Under the pieces are notes generated by a model that was not told the origin of the DNA, searched no databases, and saw nothing but the letters and a program-made list of their open reading frames with translations. From contig CM031861.1 in NCBI GenBank assembly GCA_018697195.1, positions 2,158,545 to 2,222,544 on the forward strand: DNA of 64,000 nucleotides, in the 5' to 3' direction. The position numbers were made by a program, and so were the translations under genes. This DNA comes from Certhia americana. Lineage: Eukaryota > Chordata > Aves > Passeriformes > Certhiidae. This document shows, in pieces, positions 13,701-28,700 of the stretch; the first letter of the stretch is position 1; every line of letters starts with the position of its first letter.

Positions 13701-16700
13701 ACTTGGAGTCTAAAGCCACTTTGAATTTGCTCACAGCACACCACCAAGCCCATAGAAATCATCCTCAAGGACACCAGGAACTTAAATTTAGGTGATTAAG
13801 TGCCAAGATCCTGTTCCCATGTGTGCCCGTGTAGGACACGGCCACGGGAGGCTCCATCCCTGATAAATGGTGACATAAAATCACCCAGCCCGCTCAGCAG
13901 ACTCAAACAAATCCCATCCTAAATGGATCTGCATTAGCTGCTCTCATGTAGAGTGCAGATTTTATAACTCCTAAGCAGGACAGATGGAGTTCAGTTTGGA
14001 AAAGCAGGAAGCAATCTGTGTTCCAAATTTCTTTTCCATAGGTGTGGGATGGAAATGTATCGATCACCCGCTGCTGGCTCCTTACGCAATTCCAGGAGCC
14101 TGCACTTGAAGACATGTTTATTGATTCAAAGAACACCACAATTACTTGGAACTCAGATTCCTTAGGAAAGGCATTCTCTTGTAATGCCTGAGCAAAAACC
14201 CATGACAATGTGGCAAACATTGTTCTGAGCTCAAATCACAATGCAGACCTGCAGACCTCGGGTGTTTTCCATCAGAATGTTAAGAATTCCAAATGGGTCT
14301 TTCTCTGAAGCAGTTGGAAAACCCTACACAATTGCCACAGCCATATAAACTAACACTGCATGATCATGAATTCCTTATTTCACTTGGCAAAAATCAAAGG
14401 GCAAAGTTTCACCCCACATTTTGTAGTTCCATGGATTGCAGTTGATTTTTGACTTTGAGGCTACGACACAGCAAAATAAAAGTAGCGGAAGCTTCTTGGT
14501 TCACCTCATTAAACAAAAAAACCAGATGCTTGATTAATATTCTATTAATATCACTAATTCCCTGTCTTTATCTAACAGTGCTGCTGAATACATAGAATAT
14601 GGATGACATAAAATATGACCTCAAGGAGATACATATGCTTGCATTATGGAGACAAACATTTACACTCCAAAACTTAATTTAAAAATAATTAATTCCGAAG
14701 TTGAGATGCATCTATTTAGAAAATGCATCAATTTAGAAATACATCAGCAGCAAATCACTACTTTAGGAAGTTTATGGTTGTGCAGTATTTTGTACATTAA
14801 AAAAAAATAATGTTTTTGTTGAAAATAGATCAGAACTGAAAGGTTTTATTTTACAAAATAGAATTAATTTTATCCATTTGAAGTTCCCTTTCAGGTGTAA
14901 CATTTTCAAGTTTTGGCAAAACTCAATGAAATAAGGTAAGATAGAATAAAGAAAAACAGCAAAATTGAATTTATTTTCTTTAAATAATAGGCAGCAAAGG
15001 TTTATATTAATTGCAGAAATATCCCACATTCTCTACTAGGACAATAAAATGCTGACAATTTTCCTAAATTACTTTATAATAATGTTATGAAGAAATGCAA
15101 GTTAAAAAAATCATATTCAGCATTTTCCTGCATGCTTCTTTTCTGGACAGAACTCTTAACATTTTTAATTCTATAATGTAATACAGGCTCAATAGTATGC
15201 ATTTTGAAAGGAACTAACTGTGTATATTAATATATCTGATGTCCAGTAGATGGCAAAATATCAGCAACCACCACCTTTAATCTTGGCACTTGATTCATTC
15301 AAACCCCAAAGTAATTTTTTTTTTTTCATTTTGTTTCCAATATCCACTTTCTATTTCATTGGAGAGCAGGATTAGCTTTACCTTTTGGATGTTTTCTGTC
15401 TATTATCTGCTTGAAAGCCAATTTCATCTTCAGTCAGGTCTCGATACAACAAAGCACAATAATGTTACTATCCTTTAAATAGTCCTTTGAAGACAGTTTC
15501 TTCACCACTGATTTTTTTTTCCTCCAAGAGCATTCTGCTGCTACTGTTCCCAAATTTGCCAGCACATGTTAGCATACTGTGTACTAAAATCTCTTAGCAA
15601 CAATATCTTAGTGTCTAACATTTCCCTTCTTCCAGCTATGATTCACGGAGCCATCTGTAGTCAGATATTGACATGCAGCATCCTAAAATAGGCACCTTAC
15701 ATTTGCTCAACAACTAGTTTTAGCATCTGAAAATATAAATTATGGGGAGAGGGCCAATATTTCTGTGAGGCTCCTCAGCATTCCCCGGATCATTTCAGCA
15801 CTGTTTAAACAAAGGCTCGCCACGAGCGCTTCGCCTCGGTATTGAGGGCAAAGTATTCCCGCTTTTCCAAATGACAGCTCCGCTTACGTAACGCTCCCAG
15901 CACTCCCAGGCTTCCCTGGTGAGGACCACCTCACACTGCTACTCAGCCTGTTTTTAATAGTAATCAAGGACTAGGTTTTCAAGCTCCAAGAGCCAAGCGT
16001 TCTTCGCACCCTTGGAAGCCTCAGGCTCATGGGGAGCATCCCACGATGGGTGGGACAAGGTCAGCGTCCCAGCTGGGTGACGACAAAGGGACGTCTGCTG
16101 TAGGAAGTGCAACAATATACCACAGTCATGGTATATGAAAATTTACAACCACAGCCTCCTAAGCACTGCTTTTGCCTCCCCAAACTCTTACTAAGCTTGC
16201 CCTCAGAAAATACAGCACCTTCTTTTCAGCTGCAGCAAATTAACTCTTAGCAGCAAAGACTTCGCATAACCCAAGTTATTCCCGGCAAAGCGAATTCTGT
16301 ACAACTTAAAAGAATAGTGCCGTACTGAAAACGTTAATTAAACAGGAAATGTTAATTAAAAACAATCATATTCAGCAGAATACATTATATAGGAAGAGTT
16401 GATAGTATGGCTTTGGAACTGTCTCAAGTGTGAGGAGCACACTTTCAGCCCAGTGAAATCAGCGGGATTTCATCCACTTCAAAGGAACTGAGATTTTACC
16501 CTAAATACTTTTCAGCAATTAATATTTAAAAAAAAAAAAAAAAAAAAAAGCAAACACACAACAACGTGCAGCCAAATACAGCTGGACTTTATCAAAAAAA
16601 AGTACACTGCAAGCATAACCGTGCTGGCACATTTTCCTCGCTAAAATGCTGGGTTTGCTTGCAGGAGATTTGACAGCCCCCATGGGTCTTCTGGAATTCA

Positions 16701-19700
16701 CTCGGTAGCCAGGAAGCTGTGCCACAGCTGAGCGAATTCCAGTCAGAATGTGGGGAAGGCAATCACTCCGAATGACCTCTTTTCTGTCTCTTTTAGGTCC
16801 TGCAGTGCTCTCTTAGCAGGACTGGACAACACCTAAAACGCCTGCAGGCACCTTTGTTCATTTTCCAGTCTTCCTTACTAAGGTTCAAAAGGCAGAACTT
16901 GTGTTTTATTCTCCATTGTCCTCTCACGAACACACACAACTGCGTTCTTAAAATCTAACCACTCTTATTCATGAATTAGCCATGACTGAATACCTCCAGA
17001 TTAAACTAAGCCTGCGTGGACACCAAGATAAAAAATGTAAGTCCTTTCCTCACAACATGGGAGCAAATCACTTCTAAATCATCTCCTCCCTAGGCTTTGA
17101 AATGCAAACTTAACTCCTAGGACAAAAGGAGTCGTTGTTATGCAAGAACCAGCTTGACAGGAAGTGTTGAACTGAATACACCAGCAAGTCGAGCAGAGTT
17201 ACAAGGAAACATGTCAGGAAGCCTAAAAAGGAACATGCAGACAAATCCATCCCAGGCACAACTTCGCTGCTTCATGGCGTTCTTTTATTTCCTCCTGTTT
17301 CTTGCAAAGAGAAGTAACTCAGATTTTTAAGTTATCCTACTTTGTACCGTCTGTATTGAGCCTCTTCCACGGTCACTGCATCTATTGAGAAATTTTATGT
17401 TTCTATATATATTTTAAAATTAGAGAAAAAGACCTTCCATCTTCTTCTTCCTTCTTCTCTGCTGAAATGCCACCCAGCAAGTCATCCTCAAGCAAGATGC
17501 GTTTTTCTATACTCGTGTTTTAATAATTAAAGCAAAGCAGAAAAAGCCAAGTGTGCTACACACACATTTACAATTACAGACTCATTCCTCAGGAAAATCT
17601 AGCTCAAGCTGGAAAGAGCCATCAAAAGCCAGTTATTACATAATCCTTATTACTGCTACATGGGTGAGCAGCAGTTCCAAAGGAGTATTTACTGAAAGCA
17701 GATAAAGCCAGGTTGCAGCATCAGATGAATCAGATAAGACACAGCCAGCAACAAAATTGACTTAATTTTCTTCGTCCTCTCCAATAATATGCTAAATCAA
17801 AAAGCCATGAAATGCAATCTTCTCCAGCTGAACTCTCCTAGAAAAAGGCTGAGAACGTGTGCTATTTTCTAGGTTTTATTTTCCTTGGTGCTACAGGAAA
17901 CATTGGGCTGTGCAGAGAATTCAGCTCAAGGGTTTATGGGTCTGTGCTCCTGTAGGGTGAAATCTTCCACCTCTCCAGGCAGCCTTACCTCATGGAAAAA
18001 CCAAAACCCACCACATTAGCAGCTTCTTCCCCAAACACTTCCATAAAAAAAGTCTTCCTACTCACAGCAGACAGACACTTCCCACTATTTCACAGCAGAA
18101 ACTTTTGGGGATTCAGTTTTGCAAACACTTAATAATATAGTGTTGCTTCAACTGCTAAACCAAATGGCTGAAAATCCTTTTGGAAAGCCCCTTAGGATAA
18201 AATGCATCGGTGAATAAGACACAGTGATTATTTTACCTAATACATTTGGTGGCTCCATTCCAAACTCTGTGGGTTAACTACAACAAAACCTTTGGAAACA
18301 GCAGTCTAGCAATAGTCCATGCCAATAACATATTCTGATGGAGATGGGATTGCCAACTGCATGCCAGGAATGCTCCCTCCAAACTGCAGTGGAGGAAGAT
18401 GCTAAGTCTGTCCTACGGGCACAGATCCTACATTTTTGTAAGGAGCAAGAACTTGGATATAGCCAGAAGATAATGCTGAGTAGCCTGTTTTGAAATGCAA
18501 AAGCAAGAGAAGATGCCACACATCACCCAACCATCCTAACTCCAAGAATGAATCCATTCCTGCAGGCCTGGAGTACCCACGAGTCCCACTCACAGGTTAT
18601 TTTATCTCCCAGACAAATGGGAATGAATGGTGTTAACATCTCAAAAAAAAAACATGGTTTAAATTAGGATTACACAAATTCCCCACTGCTTCTTGTAACT
18701 TCACCCACGACAACTAATTGTGTCTGAATCACACTCAAGCCTTTCCTACTTTAAGGCAAGAGCTGGTGGTGACCCTTACAATTTTTTAATTTGCTTAGTT
18801 TGTTCCCTTTTATAACTTGGGAGCTTTTTTTTTATGGTGGAAGGACAAACAGATTGGTTTCTAACTTCCTCAGAGTCCACTTTTCCCTGAGAAATTGGAC
18901 TGTCTGTGGCAGCACCTGAGGTATGTCAGCTGGACAGCCACATCTGAGCATGGAGAGAATGGGGAGAAGGGGAAAAAAGGGGTCTTGGGTCATTTACATG
19001 GAACACAACACAACAGATGGTCACATGGAGACTCCTCCATAAGTTTCCTTTTGATAAAAAAATGAAGACACATCTTGCAGTTAAGTATTTTTAGCATCTC
19101 CAAGCCTGGCAATATTTTGCCTTTCTCAATAAAAAGTATACATATCATTTCATTATTTTATGCTTTACTGTTTTACTTCCATTTGGCTGCGTTTCTGAAA
19201 AATGGCAGGGTTAAAACAAAGGTCAGGAGGGGCCAGCCAGCACTAGGAAAACCATCTCTGAGTCAGGAGGAATCAATCTAACTCCATTCTGTATCCATAT
19301 GTATTGTTCACCTCCTGTATCTCCTAATATTCTCAGGAATATTTCATTTGCCACCACTTCCCCCAAGATCAATTTCCCCCCTTTTAGTTATTCCCCTTCC
19401 TTTTAATCATTATTATTTTAATTTAACTGTGTCTTTTTAAGAAATTGTGCTGAGTGTGACTACATATATACAGACTCACGTACATTTTTGATTTTTAAAG
19501 GAAAAATCAATAGTTTGTTCTAGAATGGTCACTTGTAAAGATTTGTTTTTTATTTTTAACAATAAGTTCTATTATTTGGCTGAAATCAGGAGAAAAACTG
19601 GGAAAAGCTTGAAGTCTGACTAAAGGCAGAATGCATCATGAGCTCATAGCTGTATTTTTTGCCAACTATACCCAATATTCAGTGATTCATTGTTCACACA

Positions 19701-22700
19701 GGTGCTTCAGGAAAGGAATTAGGATAGAAATAAATACATGGAAAAAGCAAAGTCTTTCTGTAATTCATATGCTCCATGAACACAATGGTTCCATATTTTA
19801 ACATCATGACCGGAGGCATTATTTTATGTTTGTGAAGATGCCTTTCTGAGGCACCTGATAGAGATTTTGGGTTTAAAATTAGCTTCCTGAGAACTTCTTA
19901 TCCTTTGCCTGTAAATTTCATCCAAAAGAGGGAAATTATAAATGCCAATAACCTAAATCTAAACTGGGCTTTGGGAAGCCATTCTAGTGAGGTGGAGGAT
20001 ATGCCTAGTTGTGTCTGTGTTCCCCCTAGCCAGCTTAGCTTCCAAATCCATGGGTTTAGTTCCTACTCCTGGTTTTGGAGCCCCTGTGTCTGAGTCAGTC
20101 TGGAAAGCAGTTCTCATGCCAGGTTATTAACACAGAGATCAGCACAGAGGGCAATTAAAGAAAATAAAACTAAACACCACAACATAACACAACGGGGGAG
20201 AGAGGACAAGGAGGGGTGGGTCAGCAGACTTTTTCAGTGTGAGGAAAACAACACATGTTTTCCCTCGCCCAGACTCCAAAAGAGCTGAATCATTTTGTTT
20301 TTCCGAACAACAGAGATGCCAGGCGTGGAAAATTTCAGTTCAAATGATTCAAATCTGGCCAAAAAAAAAAAAATTGTGAGCAATTGAAAATAGAGGCAGG
20401 GCCAACACACTGAAAGGAGCAATTCTACCTGCAGTGCAGCTGGAAGACTGCTGCTCCTCCTGCAATCCATGGGATGTAGGCACATGGATCATCCAGGCTG
20501 GTCTGGGACAGCAAAGGCCAATCACAAGGGACATCTGAGACACAAATCATTCTCAGGTACAACTCTGCTGTTAAAAGGTGGCACCGAATGCCTCAGAATA
20601 GCTGTTCTGTGTGTTCAAACACATTTGTTCTAAAAACACTGACTAATTATTAGCACTATTAGCTAAAATAGTGCTTTATTGCCCATTTGAATTATTCATA
20701 TGGAGGATCACTAAAAGAGGAAAGACACTATAAACAAGGTGTATGTTCATTTTAACTTGCACTTCATTTCAATAGCTTGCAAACACTGCAAAACTCAGAT
20801 TTCTTAGCTATTGGATTAATATTTGCTAGATAGGCAATGAATTATTTTATGTTAACCTAGAAGCACAAGAAATGTGTGGAAAACCAAGTAGCTGTGGACA
20901 ACAATGGGATACCATGGCTTTTCTGAAAGGATATTTCTGAAGGTTTTACTAATAAAATAAAAACTAACAAATAGCATGTAAGGTATTTAGATGGCCCAGC
21001 CAAAATGAGCTGAGTAAGTGATTAATAAACAGAACTGGCAATATAATATAACGATGTGGCACAGGTTTCATCTCACCTCTAATTACTAAATATAAAATAC
21101 AGGAACATTTCTGCTGATCCCACGTTCTGCAGACTTTCAGCAATGGGTGACATCAGCTGTAACCAACACTGATTGCTGACTAGATGCACCCCAGGAATGG
21201 GTCAGGATGAAACACATCCCTCCAAAGGCAGCTACTGCAGGGTTAGGTGCTTAGCTGGAAAATACAGCCAAGCTTTTTTGTGTCCTCAGCACCTGGCAAT
21301 GCCATTCTAACACTAACTCTGCTGGACACTTAAAAGGCAAAAAGGATGTGCAGATCCCAGGTGGGCATGGTGTGGGATCCCTGAATTAAGTGGCACAGAA
21401 TTCAGCCCAGATTAGTTTTCCTTTCTGCAATCTGGTATACCTATGCTTCCTTTAACAAGCCCAGTGATTTGGTGAGAAGTGAGCACGTGCACATTTATTC
21501 TTTTGGTGGCAAAACTGCACCACATTCATTGGACACTGATGCCTGATACAAACTCTGCCACTCATTTTCATCAAAAGAAACAAAGCCTTGGCAGGTCTTG
21601 AAAATGACACACAAATTTCTCTGTGTCTGGAACCTGTTGTTTTTACAGAATAGCAAAGCTTTCATATCATCAATTTTCTGAGCAGCAACTACAAAGAATC
21701 ACCCTTTTAAGGTTGCTGAGAAAAGGACATAATGGAGGTGACTCAAAGGAATAGATGCTGCTGCTACAACCACTCTCATTATGTACATATGAGATGCCTC
21801 AATGTTCTTGCCTGCTGATTACATGAGCAAACATTTTTAGTATGCAAAATCCTATTAACTCAAGGGGATTCTGCATAATTTTATAACAGCTCCACTTGTG
21901 GTGTTTGATTGACTGGGTCAGCAACAGACAGATGGCAAAGAATTAATTCTAAGGCTGCTTTCTTTCAGTGCTGGCATTGGGGTTTCCTCTACTCACTCCA
22001 CTCAGAAAAAACGAAACTTTTTCTACATTCCCTACACCATTTTTATTCTAAGCCCAAAAACAAAAATGTTGGAGCAGTCAGCATAACTGTGTGACATTTA
22101 CCCTCCCCCAAAATCCTAAATCAAAAAGGAAAGATAATGTCAAAGACATCAAGTAACAAAATAATCTAATCCAAGAGATTACCCTGGAACATATCCCTCC
22201 CATAATTAGGGTTTTCTCTTCCTCCATTTTTTGATCACTTCATAATTCTGAGGTGCAGAGGAAAGTATTAGCCAGTACTTGGTGAATTTGTGCTTAGCAT
22301 GTATTTAGATGGAAAATTATTAGCAGTCTGAAAATGGTGCCTAAAATTAAATTATTAATGCACCGTTTCCCCAGTTTGAGGAAAATGGTCCCAAAAGTAA
22401 TCAACAATCTGACTGGGATTTGCAAGCAGAACCCTTAAGCTCTTGAGATGCAGAACTTAGGCCCAGAAAACCTTCAAAATATGGAGGGAATTAAACTGAT
22501 ACAGAAATATTTGGCTGAAGGGGTTTTTTTTAATACCCTGTAACTACACATAAACTTGGAGGAGTTAACTCAAAGACTCACATGTATCCAGCAAAAATTC
22601 CAACTGTTTCACTTGCCAAAGCATTGTTCCTTGAATCCTGTGTCAGCATTATCCAAAGTGGGTCAAAAAAGGTAAGGGGGAAGACACACCAAGGAAAGAT

Positions 22701-25700
22701 AAATCAGGATTTCTTGTAGTTGAAAAACTCCTTGGTTTGGGGAAACAGCCCCCTCCTGCTTCACCACAGCATTGTTCCTGTTAATGGCACTGTGCCATCA
22801 TTCTTCCAAAAGTACTGATTTTTGAAACTTGAAAAAAATTCTTCTGGTTTGTTTTGGGGTTTTGTTTTTGGTTTTGTTTTTTTTTAAATATTACCATTTC
22901 CATCCCTATTTCTCATGTGTCACTTTGCATTAGGAATGTTTCTCTGACATTCAGGCTAATTAAGCCTGCTTCAGAAATAAGGGCTTGAGGTTGTCAGCCA
23001 TACCTGACAACCCTTTGGACAAACAATTCTCTTCCATTTGGATTTTTAATTAAGTTTACTGAAAGTGCTCTCATATCAGAAAATGGGACAAAATTTTGAC
23101 TAATCCAAAGCAAGACTTCCATTTTCTTTTGGAGATAACAGATGGCAGCTTCAGCCTCCAACACTGATGCTGCATTAGGTCAATCCCATCCCTGAAACTT
23201 AGCCCAGGTCTTTGGCCTCACATCCAAAGAAGGAAGAGCTTCTTTGTGGCTGAATCAAGAGGGGCCAAGCAAACCAAAGTGCCCAGACAATCCTTGGATC
23301 ACTCTTAGGTGGATCTTGGATCTGTCTTACATGGAGCTGGAGATCGGCACAGAACAAGGCACATCTGACTGCAGAACACCAAGGATTTCATCTTTTGTCA
23401 CCAACAGCTCACAGAATTCTCAGACTCATTAACACTGTCACCACAGGGTGTATCCCTCTCGTTCCTAATTATTCCATGATATCTTCACTTAGTGAATTAG
23501 ATAAAAGCCAAAGTTTTCACTCACTTGCTCCACACCTGTGTTCCACCTTGTACAGTGTGACTTCTCCCCAAACCTAAGTTCATGTGATATTTTCTTCCCA
23601 ATATTTCAGAAACAAGACGTATTTCCTTTTTTTACCTGAAATGGAGACTGGCTGTTATAATTCTTGATCTCCTTGTTGGCTCCCCGGAATAGCAGCACCC
23701 TTGCACAGCTCTCCTGAAAATGATGAAAAAGGAAACTTGTTCATAAGAATCCTTTGACACTAAACAGTCTGTGACTGCTCAGAGGTTATGAGGTGTTTGG
23801 GCCATATTTTTATGATTAAAAAATAAATCAAATAAATGATCTGAGAACTTTAATTATTAAAACAGCATTTTAAAAATGACAAAACTTCAGGTACTTTGCA
23901 GTATATTGGAAACATGCAGGAATACAAGAAGCAAATACCTTATTAAATTTTTAGGCAACTGTACCAACAAAATTCCATATTTGACAAATCAGATTTTGCA
24001 CAAATTTGACTCCCATATGGGGGTTTTTTTCATATTTTGTAAGAAAAACAGTACTGTTCACAGAACTGGGATGAATTATATCCTTTACTCCTGCTAAAAA
24101 TTAAGTAAAGCAGTTTTACCACTTATATTGTTGGGGACTTTTTTCAACCTATCCTCAATATTAAATGTATGATATTTTTTTAGTACACATGAAATTATTT
24201 GATCTGTCTGTACAAACTGCACTGACTAGCCTTATTGCCTCTTTTTTTCCCCTAAAAAAACCTAGCAGTCATAACACAAGAATGAAAGCTTGGCTTCAGA
24301 CCCTCCAAACTGAGAAAATCTGCAAAGAAATCCCTTAAGAACAATTTATTTTGGCCAATACAGTGAATTGGTTAAATCATTGCTCTCCATGGCTGCAAAA
24401 TATGACTGACCACAATCTGGTAGAAATTCTTGGAGGTTCTGAGTGGATTCCCAGAATTTTTGATGATACCTGTATGGACTCTGTTTCTTACTTTCCATCT
24501 TTAACATTCATCTTAGGGTCTTATGCAAATCAATTCACATTTCAAAAAGGTTTTATATTCCCTCATCATAAATACTGTTCTTAATTTTGTTGTGCTTTCT
24601 GGTTTGTTTTGATATATTGTGCTATGCAGTTCTACCTGATGAGGTATTTGGATGTGCTACCTTTCACTTTGAACAGTAAATTTGCAGCCAGAGAGAAGAC
24701 AAAGTGCTTCAATTTAGGAATTTTAGTGACAGAAATGAAGCTTATTTACTAGACTCTGAGTCACAGGTTAATTTGCAGAAATTATGATTGAAAATCATTT
24801 CTGTCATTGTGTTTTCTTATTTCCCACAGTGGAATCTTGGTCCTATTAAGTCTCCCCATCACAGGGTTGCCTTAAGTCTATCTGAAAAGGAGGTTATCCT
24901 ACTTTTTCCTCAACTGAAAAACAACAGAATGGATCAAGATGTAAATTAACAATTACATCTTGGATTATAATTTTTAATGATATACAATTAACTGAGATAG
25001 TCTCATTTGCTTGCACTGCAATCTGCACTTTAATTGCATACTCTCTATCTCTAAACAATTGATCAATGCCCAATTTTAATCAAGAACTTGAGGATATAAA
25101 TAATTATATTGAAAAACATACTGTATTTACTGGGTGATTATTCATTTGTTTATCAGAGTAAATCATCCAACATTACAACACCAAAAGAATTATATGTTTA
25201 AAAACTCTACAAATTTAACTGAGATTTTGTTAATGCAGTGTAACAAAAACATGCAAAGAAATTTATTAACTAAATGGTTGTGTTTAGAAAAGTTTTGCCA
25301 AAAGCTGTCAAAGAGCTGCTCAACATTAAAAAAAAATTCAAGAAAATTTATTTGGGTTAAGTACTGCATTTGTTTGTTTATTTTTAATCTTTTGAAACAA
25401 ACAGAAGCATTCTTAAATTCACATTTGCTCCTTTTTGTTTTCTTCCCATCTGTCAGATTTTATTCAATTTTAATACTACAATGGCTTTCATCTCAGATCC
25501 AATCCTCCCAGTGAAAGAGAGCACATTTCATCCCAGGAAAAAAGAGACTTATTTCATGGCCTTGGAAGATCTTTCAAAACCAAGAGTTTATTCAGATCAG
25601 GACTTTGCTGAATTCCAAGAAAACAAATTGACCAGTTTCAGAAAGTAACCCCAGAAAATTCCCCCGGGAAGACTGGAAATGAAGATCAATGGGGTAACGA

Positions 25701-28700
25701 CTCCATCTGCAGGAATGTGGGGGTATCGAGGATACTGCTGTCCTTCCCATCCTCTCCAGCTGGAAAAGGCAGCACCATTCCTTCCACATGAACCAGTAAC
25801 AACTTTCCATTTTAAAAACCCCAAAAAAAGCCACTGGCAAAATCAGCATAGGTTAAGGTTCACAGCACCCCGAGGGAAACTTTGTATTTCCACATACACT
25901 GGGGGAAGGAAAACAGAAGGACCACAGTGCAGGCAGAAGATGTTAAATTTAGTTCCATTCACCAAGTCAAGCTTAGTGACTGTGTGAATATTTGAAAATT
26001 TGTAGATGCAGTTTCAATTACAGTCTCTAAGTCTCCTGCAGAATAACTTTTTCTACTGAGGTCAGGAAAACACATATCTGTATGAAAAACACTGTCATTC
26101 TACAGGATTAATCTAATCTCCATCCATACTGCAAAACCTTTGCTAAAAGTGTATGGTCTTGAAGAATGTCAGATTACCCCCAAAATTCTTTTTTTTTTTT
26201 TAAAGATGAGGGTATTTTAGACCTAATTGAGGAATCTATCTTGACAAGACTTTAAGAAAAACACTAAGATAGTAATTAATTAAGAAGCAGATGTTTTAAC
26301 AGATGTTTCACTGTTTACAGTCACATCTCATGGTTTCCAAATTAAATGTAATATTTCATGTGCTGAATTTTAACATAGTTGTCAAACTCATCACCTACCC
26401 ATCCCATCCCTGCAAAGAGAGTATAAAATGCTATCAAATCAAAAGGTTCTACTACTTGTAAATGACTACACAAATTGTAAACAGCAAAGAATCCACTACA
26501 ACTCTTTCTTATGTAATTCTAAATTAAAATATAGAATAACAGCAATAAATTCTGTATAGGAAACAAACATTTAGATATTAATCAAGCCCAAAAAAGCTGG
26601 TAAAGCATAATATTTTATTTCCTAATATCCATACTCTTGCTACCTACAATGAGCAGCCTTATTTGTACTCAGTGAATGAAACACCAACAAAATTATTTCA
26701 ATTGTGTTCTTTCCAATTTCTAAGACCACCTTTTAAAACCTGAAGGACTTCATTGCATTTAAAATAATGTATTGATAGGATGAAGGGGAAAGGCTTCAAA
26801 TTGAAAGAGAGCAGGTTTAGAGCAGATATTGGGAAAGAATTCCTCCCTGAGAGGGTGGTGAAGCCCAGGGGAAGTTGTGGATAGCTCATTCCTGGAAAGA
26901 GTGGTGAGGCCCTGGGGAAGTTGTGGATGGCCCATCCCTGGAATGTTCAAGGCTAGGCTGGATGAGGATTGGAGCAATGAGGCATAGTAGAAGGGGTTTG
27001 GAACTGGATGATCTTCAAGTTCCCTTCCAAGCCAACCCATCCCATGATTCTGTGAGCTCCCAGCTCCTGCTGAGGACATTTCTGTCCCTGCAGGGGGCCA
27101 GCAGGGCATGGTGACAGGGCAGGGGCTCTTACCTGGTTGTAGAGGGCACAGATGTGCAGGGCCGTGTTCCCCGAGGCGTTCTGCGCGCACATGTCGGCGC
27201 CGTAGAACAGGAGGTGCTCCAGGTGTTGGACATGCCCATATCTGCAAGCCTGGGCAGGAATACAGCAATATTTTGGTTATTACACAGCCTAGGCAAGGCT
27301 TCCAGGGAAATATTTTCAGCAGAGAAAGTGCTGTTTTTACTGAGGGTCTGATTTTTAGAACCACGCCTAGTGCTCTGATGGGAGCACAGACACTCCGATG
27401 TGCATTCCTCCACCAACTCCAATGTGGGCACTTCAGGTGCAGCAATCCTGTGCTTGAGTTTAACCATCTGATTATTTTGGGAATGGCAGCTTAAGGGATC
27501 GAGAAAATACTGCCTTTGCAACTTTTTATCCACTAATGTTCATGACTCAAATGTGACAAGTTTTCTGTCCTGCTACACTCTTGTAACGCCGCCCACCAGA
27601 TGGCACTGAAGATGATCAGACTGCCAGAGCTTTTTCCCAAACTGCTTACATGCCTTAAAAGGAAAATCTGGGAAAAATCCAAGTAAATCTTCTTGGTCCT
27701 GTGATGTCAAGCAGACACACAGCATAGACAGGGCACTGCTCCAAAACAGGGGGAAATCTTAGAGAGTTACTTCATTTGTCTCACAAACAAAAGGTTAGAC
27801 CTCGGATTTTTGGAAATAAGCTTCTATGAAGAAGATTAATAGAAATTAGAAGTTTTCCTGATTACCAAATAAGCTTAAGAAAAAACACAATAATTCTAGT
27901 CCTCAGCCTCTTTTACTTGACTTCCTTCTCCTCTATGACCCACTGACCAAGCACCTCCCAGTTTCTAATGTATTGAATTTTGTGTTGTCTCAGATCAGCA
28001 TCACTCCTACATAAATCAGAACTTAAGGTAAGAGATACAGACATAGAAATCCATTCAGACTTTCTGAGGTACCTCATCACTCCTGAATTCAGTGGGAGGT
28101 ACAGAAACACCTGGCTTGGATCTACAGTTTGGAAGAAAGAAGTTAAGTGGACTGCTCAGTGCACAAATGAAATCCCCATCCTCATTGAGGAATGCTTGAA
28201 TTATTGATTAGTCAAAACAGATTGTTCCTAACCCAGATGTAAACATTGATTTATTTAGGATTACAAACAACACGGGGGAGTTGGAAAGCTCTATTTCATT
28301 ATGAGAAGTAATAACCTTTTGTGTATGGGCTTTTTAAACCCAAAAGAGGGAGATTTTCTCTGTATTTTCAGGGAGTCCAGATGGGGTAATACTTTGATCT
28401 AGACAATCCATTTCCTCCACATACTCAGAAAATATGGCAATAAAATAATTCCTTTATTTTGCCCTCCTCTAGAGATGGATCCAAACAACCTTGACCTGGA
28501 CTCACTTAGTGAAAAATTTCAGATTCATGGCCAAATGTGGGTGCCAAAGCTACCTCCCATTTCTTTCCAAGAAAAGAAGAAAAAAAAATCTGTGTACTAA
28601 AAAGAATTTAAGTGCACAGAAAATAAAGTGAGTCAAGATGACCCAGGCAGACCTGTAAGGTTGATTACTTGTATCTTTAATTTTCTCATACTACTGCAGT

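Larger units (their letters stand above)
7778..23635 (-). other. SHANK2: SHANK2 intron 8 (15.9 kb)
   Basis: The largest complete intron here, bounded by exon 8 donor (23635) and exon 9 acceptor (7778). Contains poly-T at 7905-7929, a CR1 3' fragment at 9019-9179, poly-A at 16528-16549 and a CpG cluster with a TTACGTAA palindrome near 15.8-15.9 kb. No coding exon recognised inside. The rest is unique-looking AT-rich sequence. Confidence 0.85.

Noticed and set aside
26759..27445. 228-residue open frame on the minus strand, the longest in the window
   Set aside because: It runs through SHANK2 exon 7 in a wrong frame and then through the antisense CR1 with its duplicated unit, which explains the internal sequence repeat.
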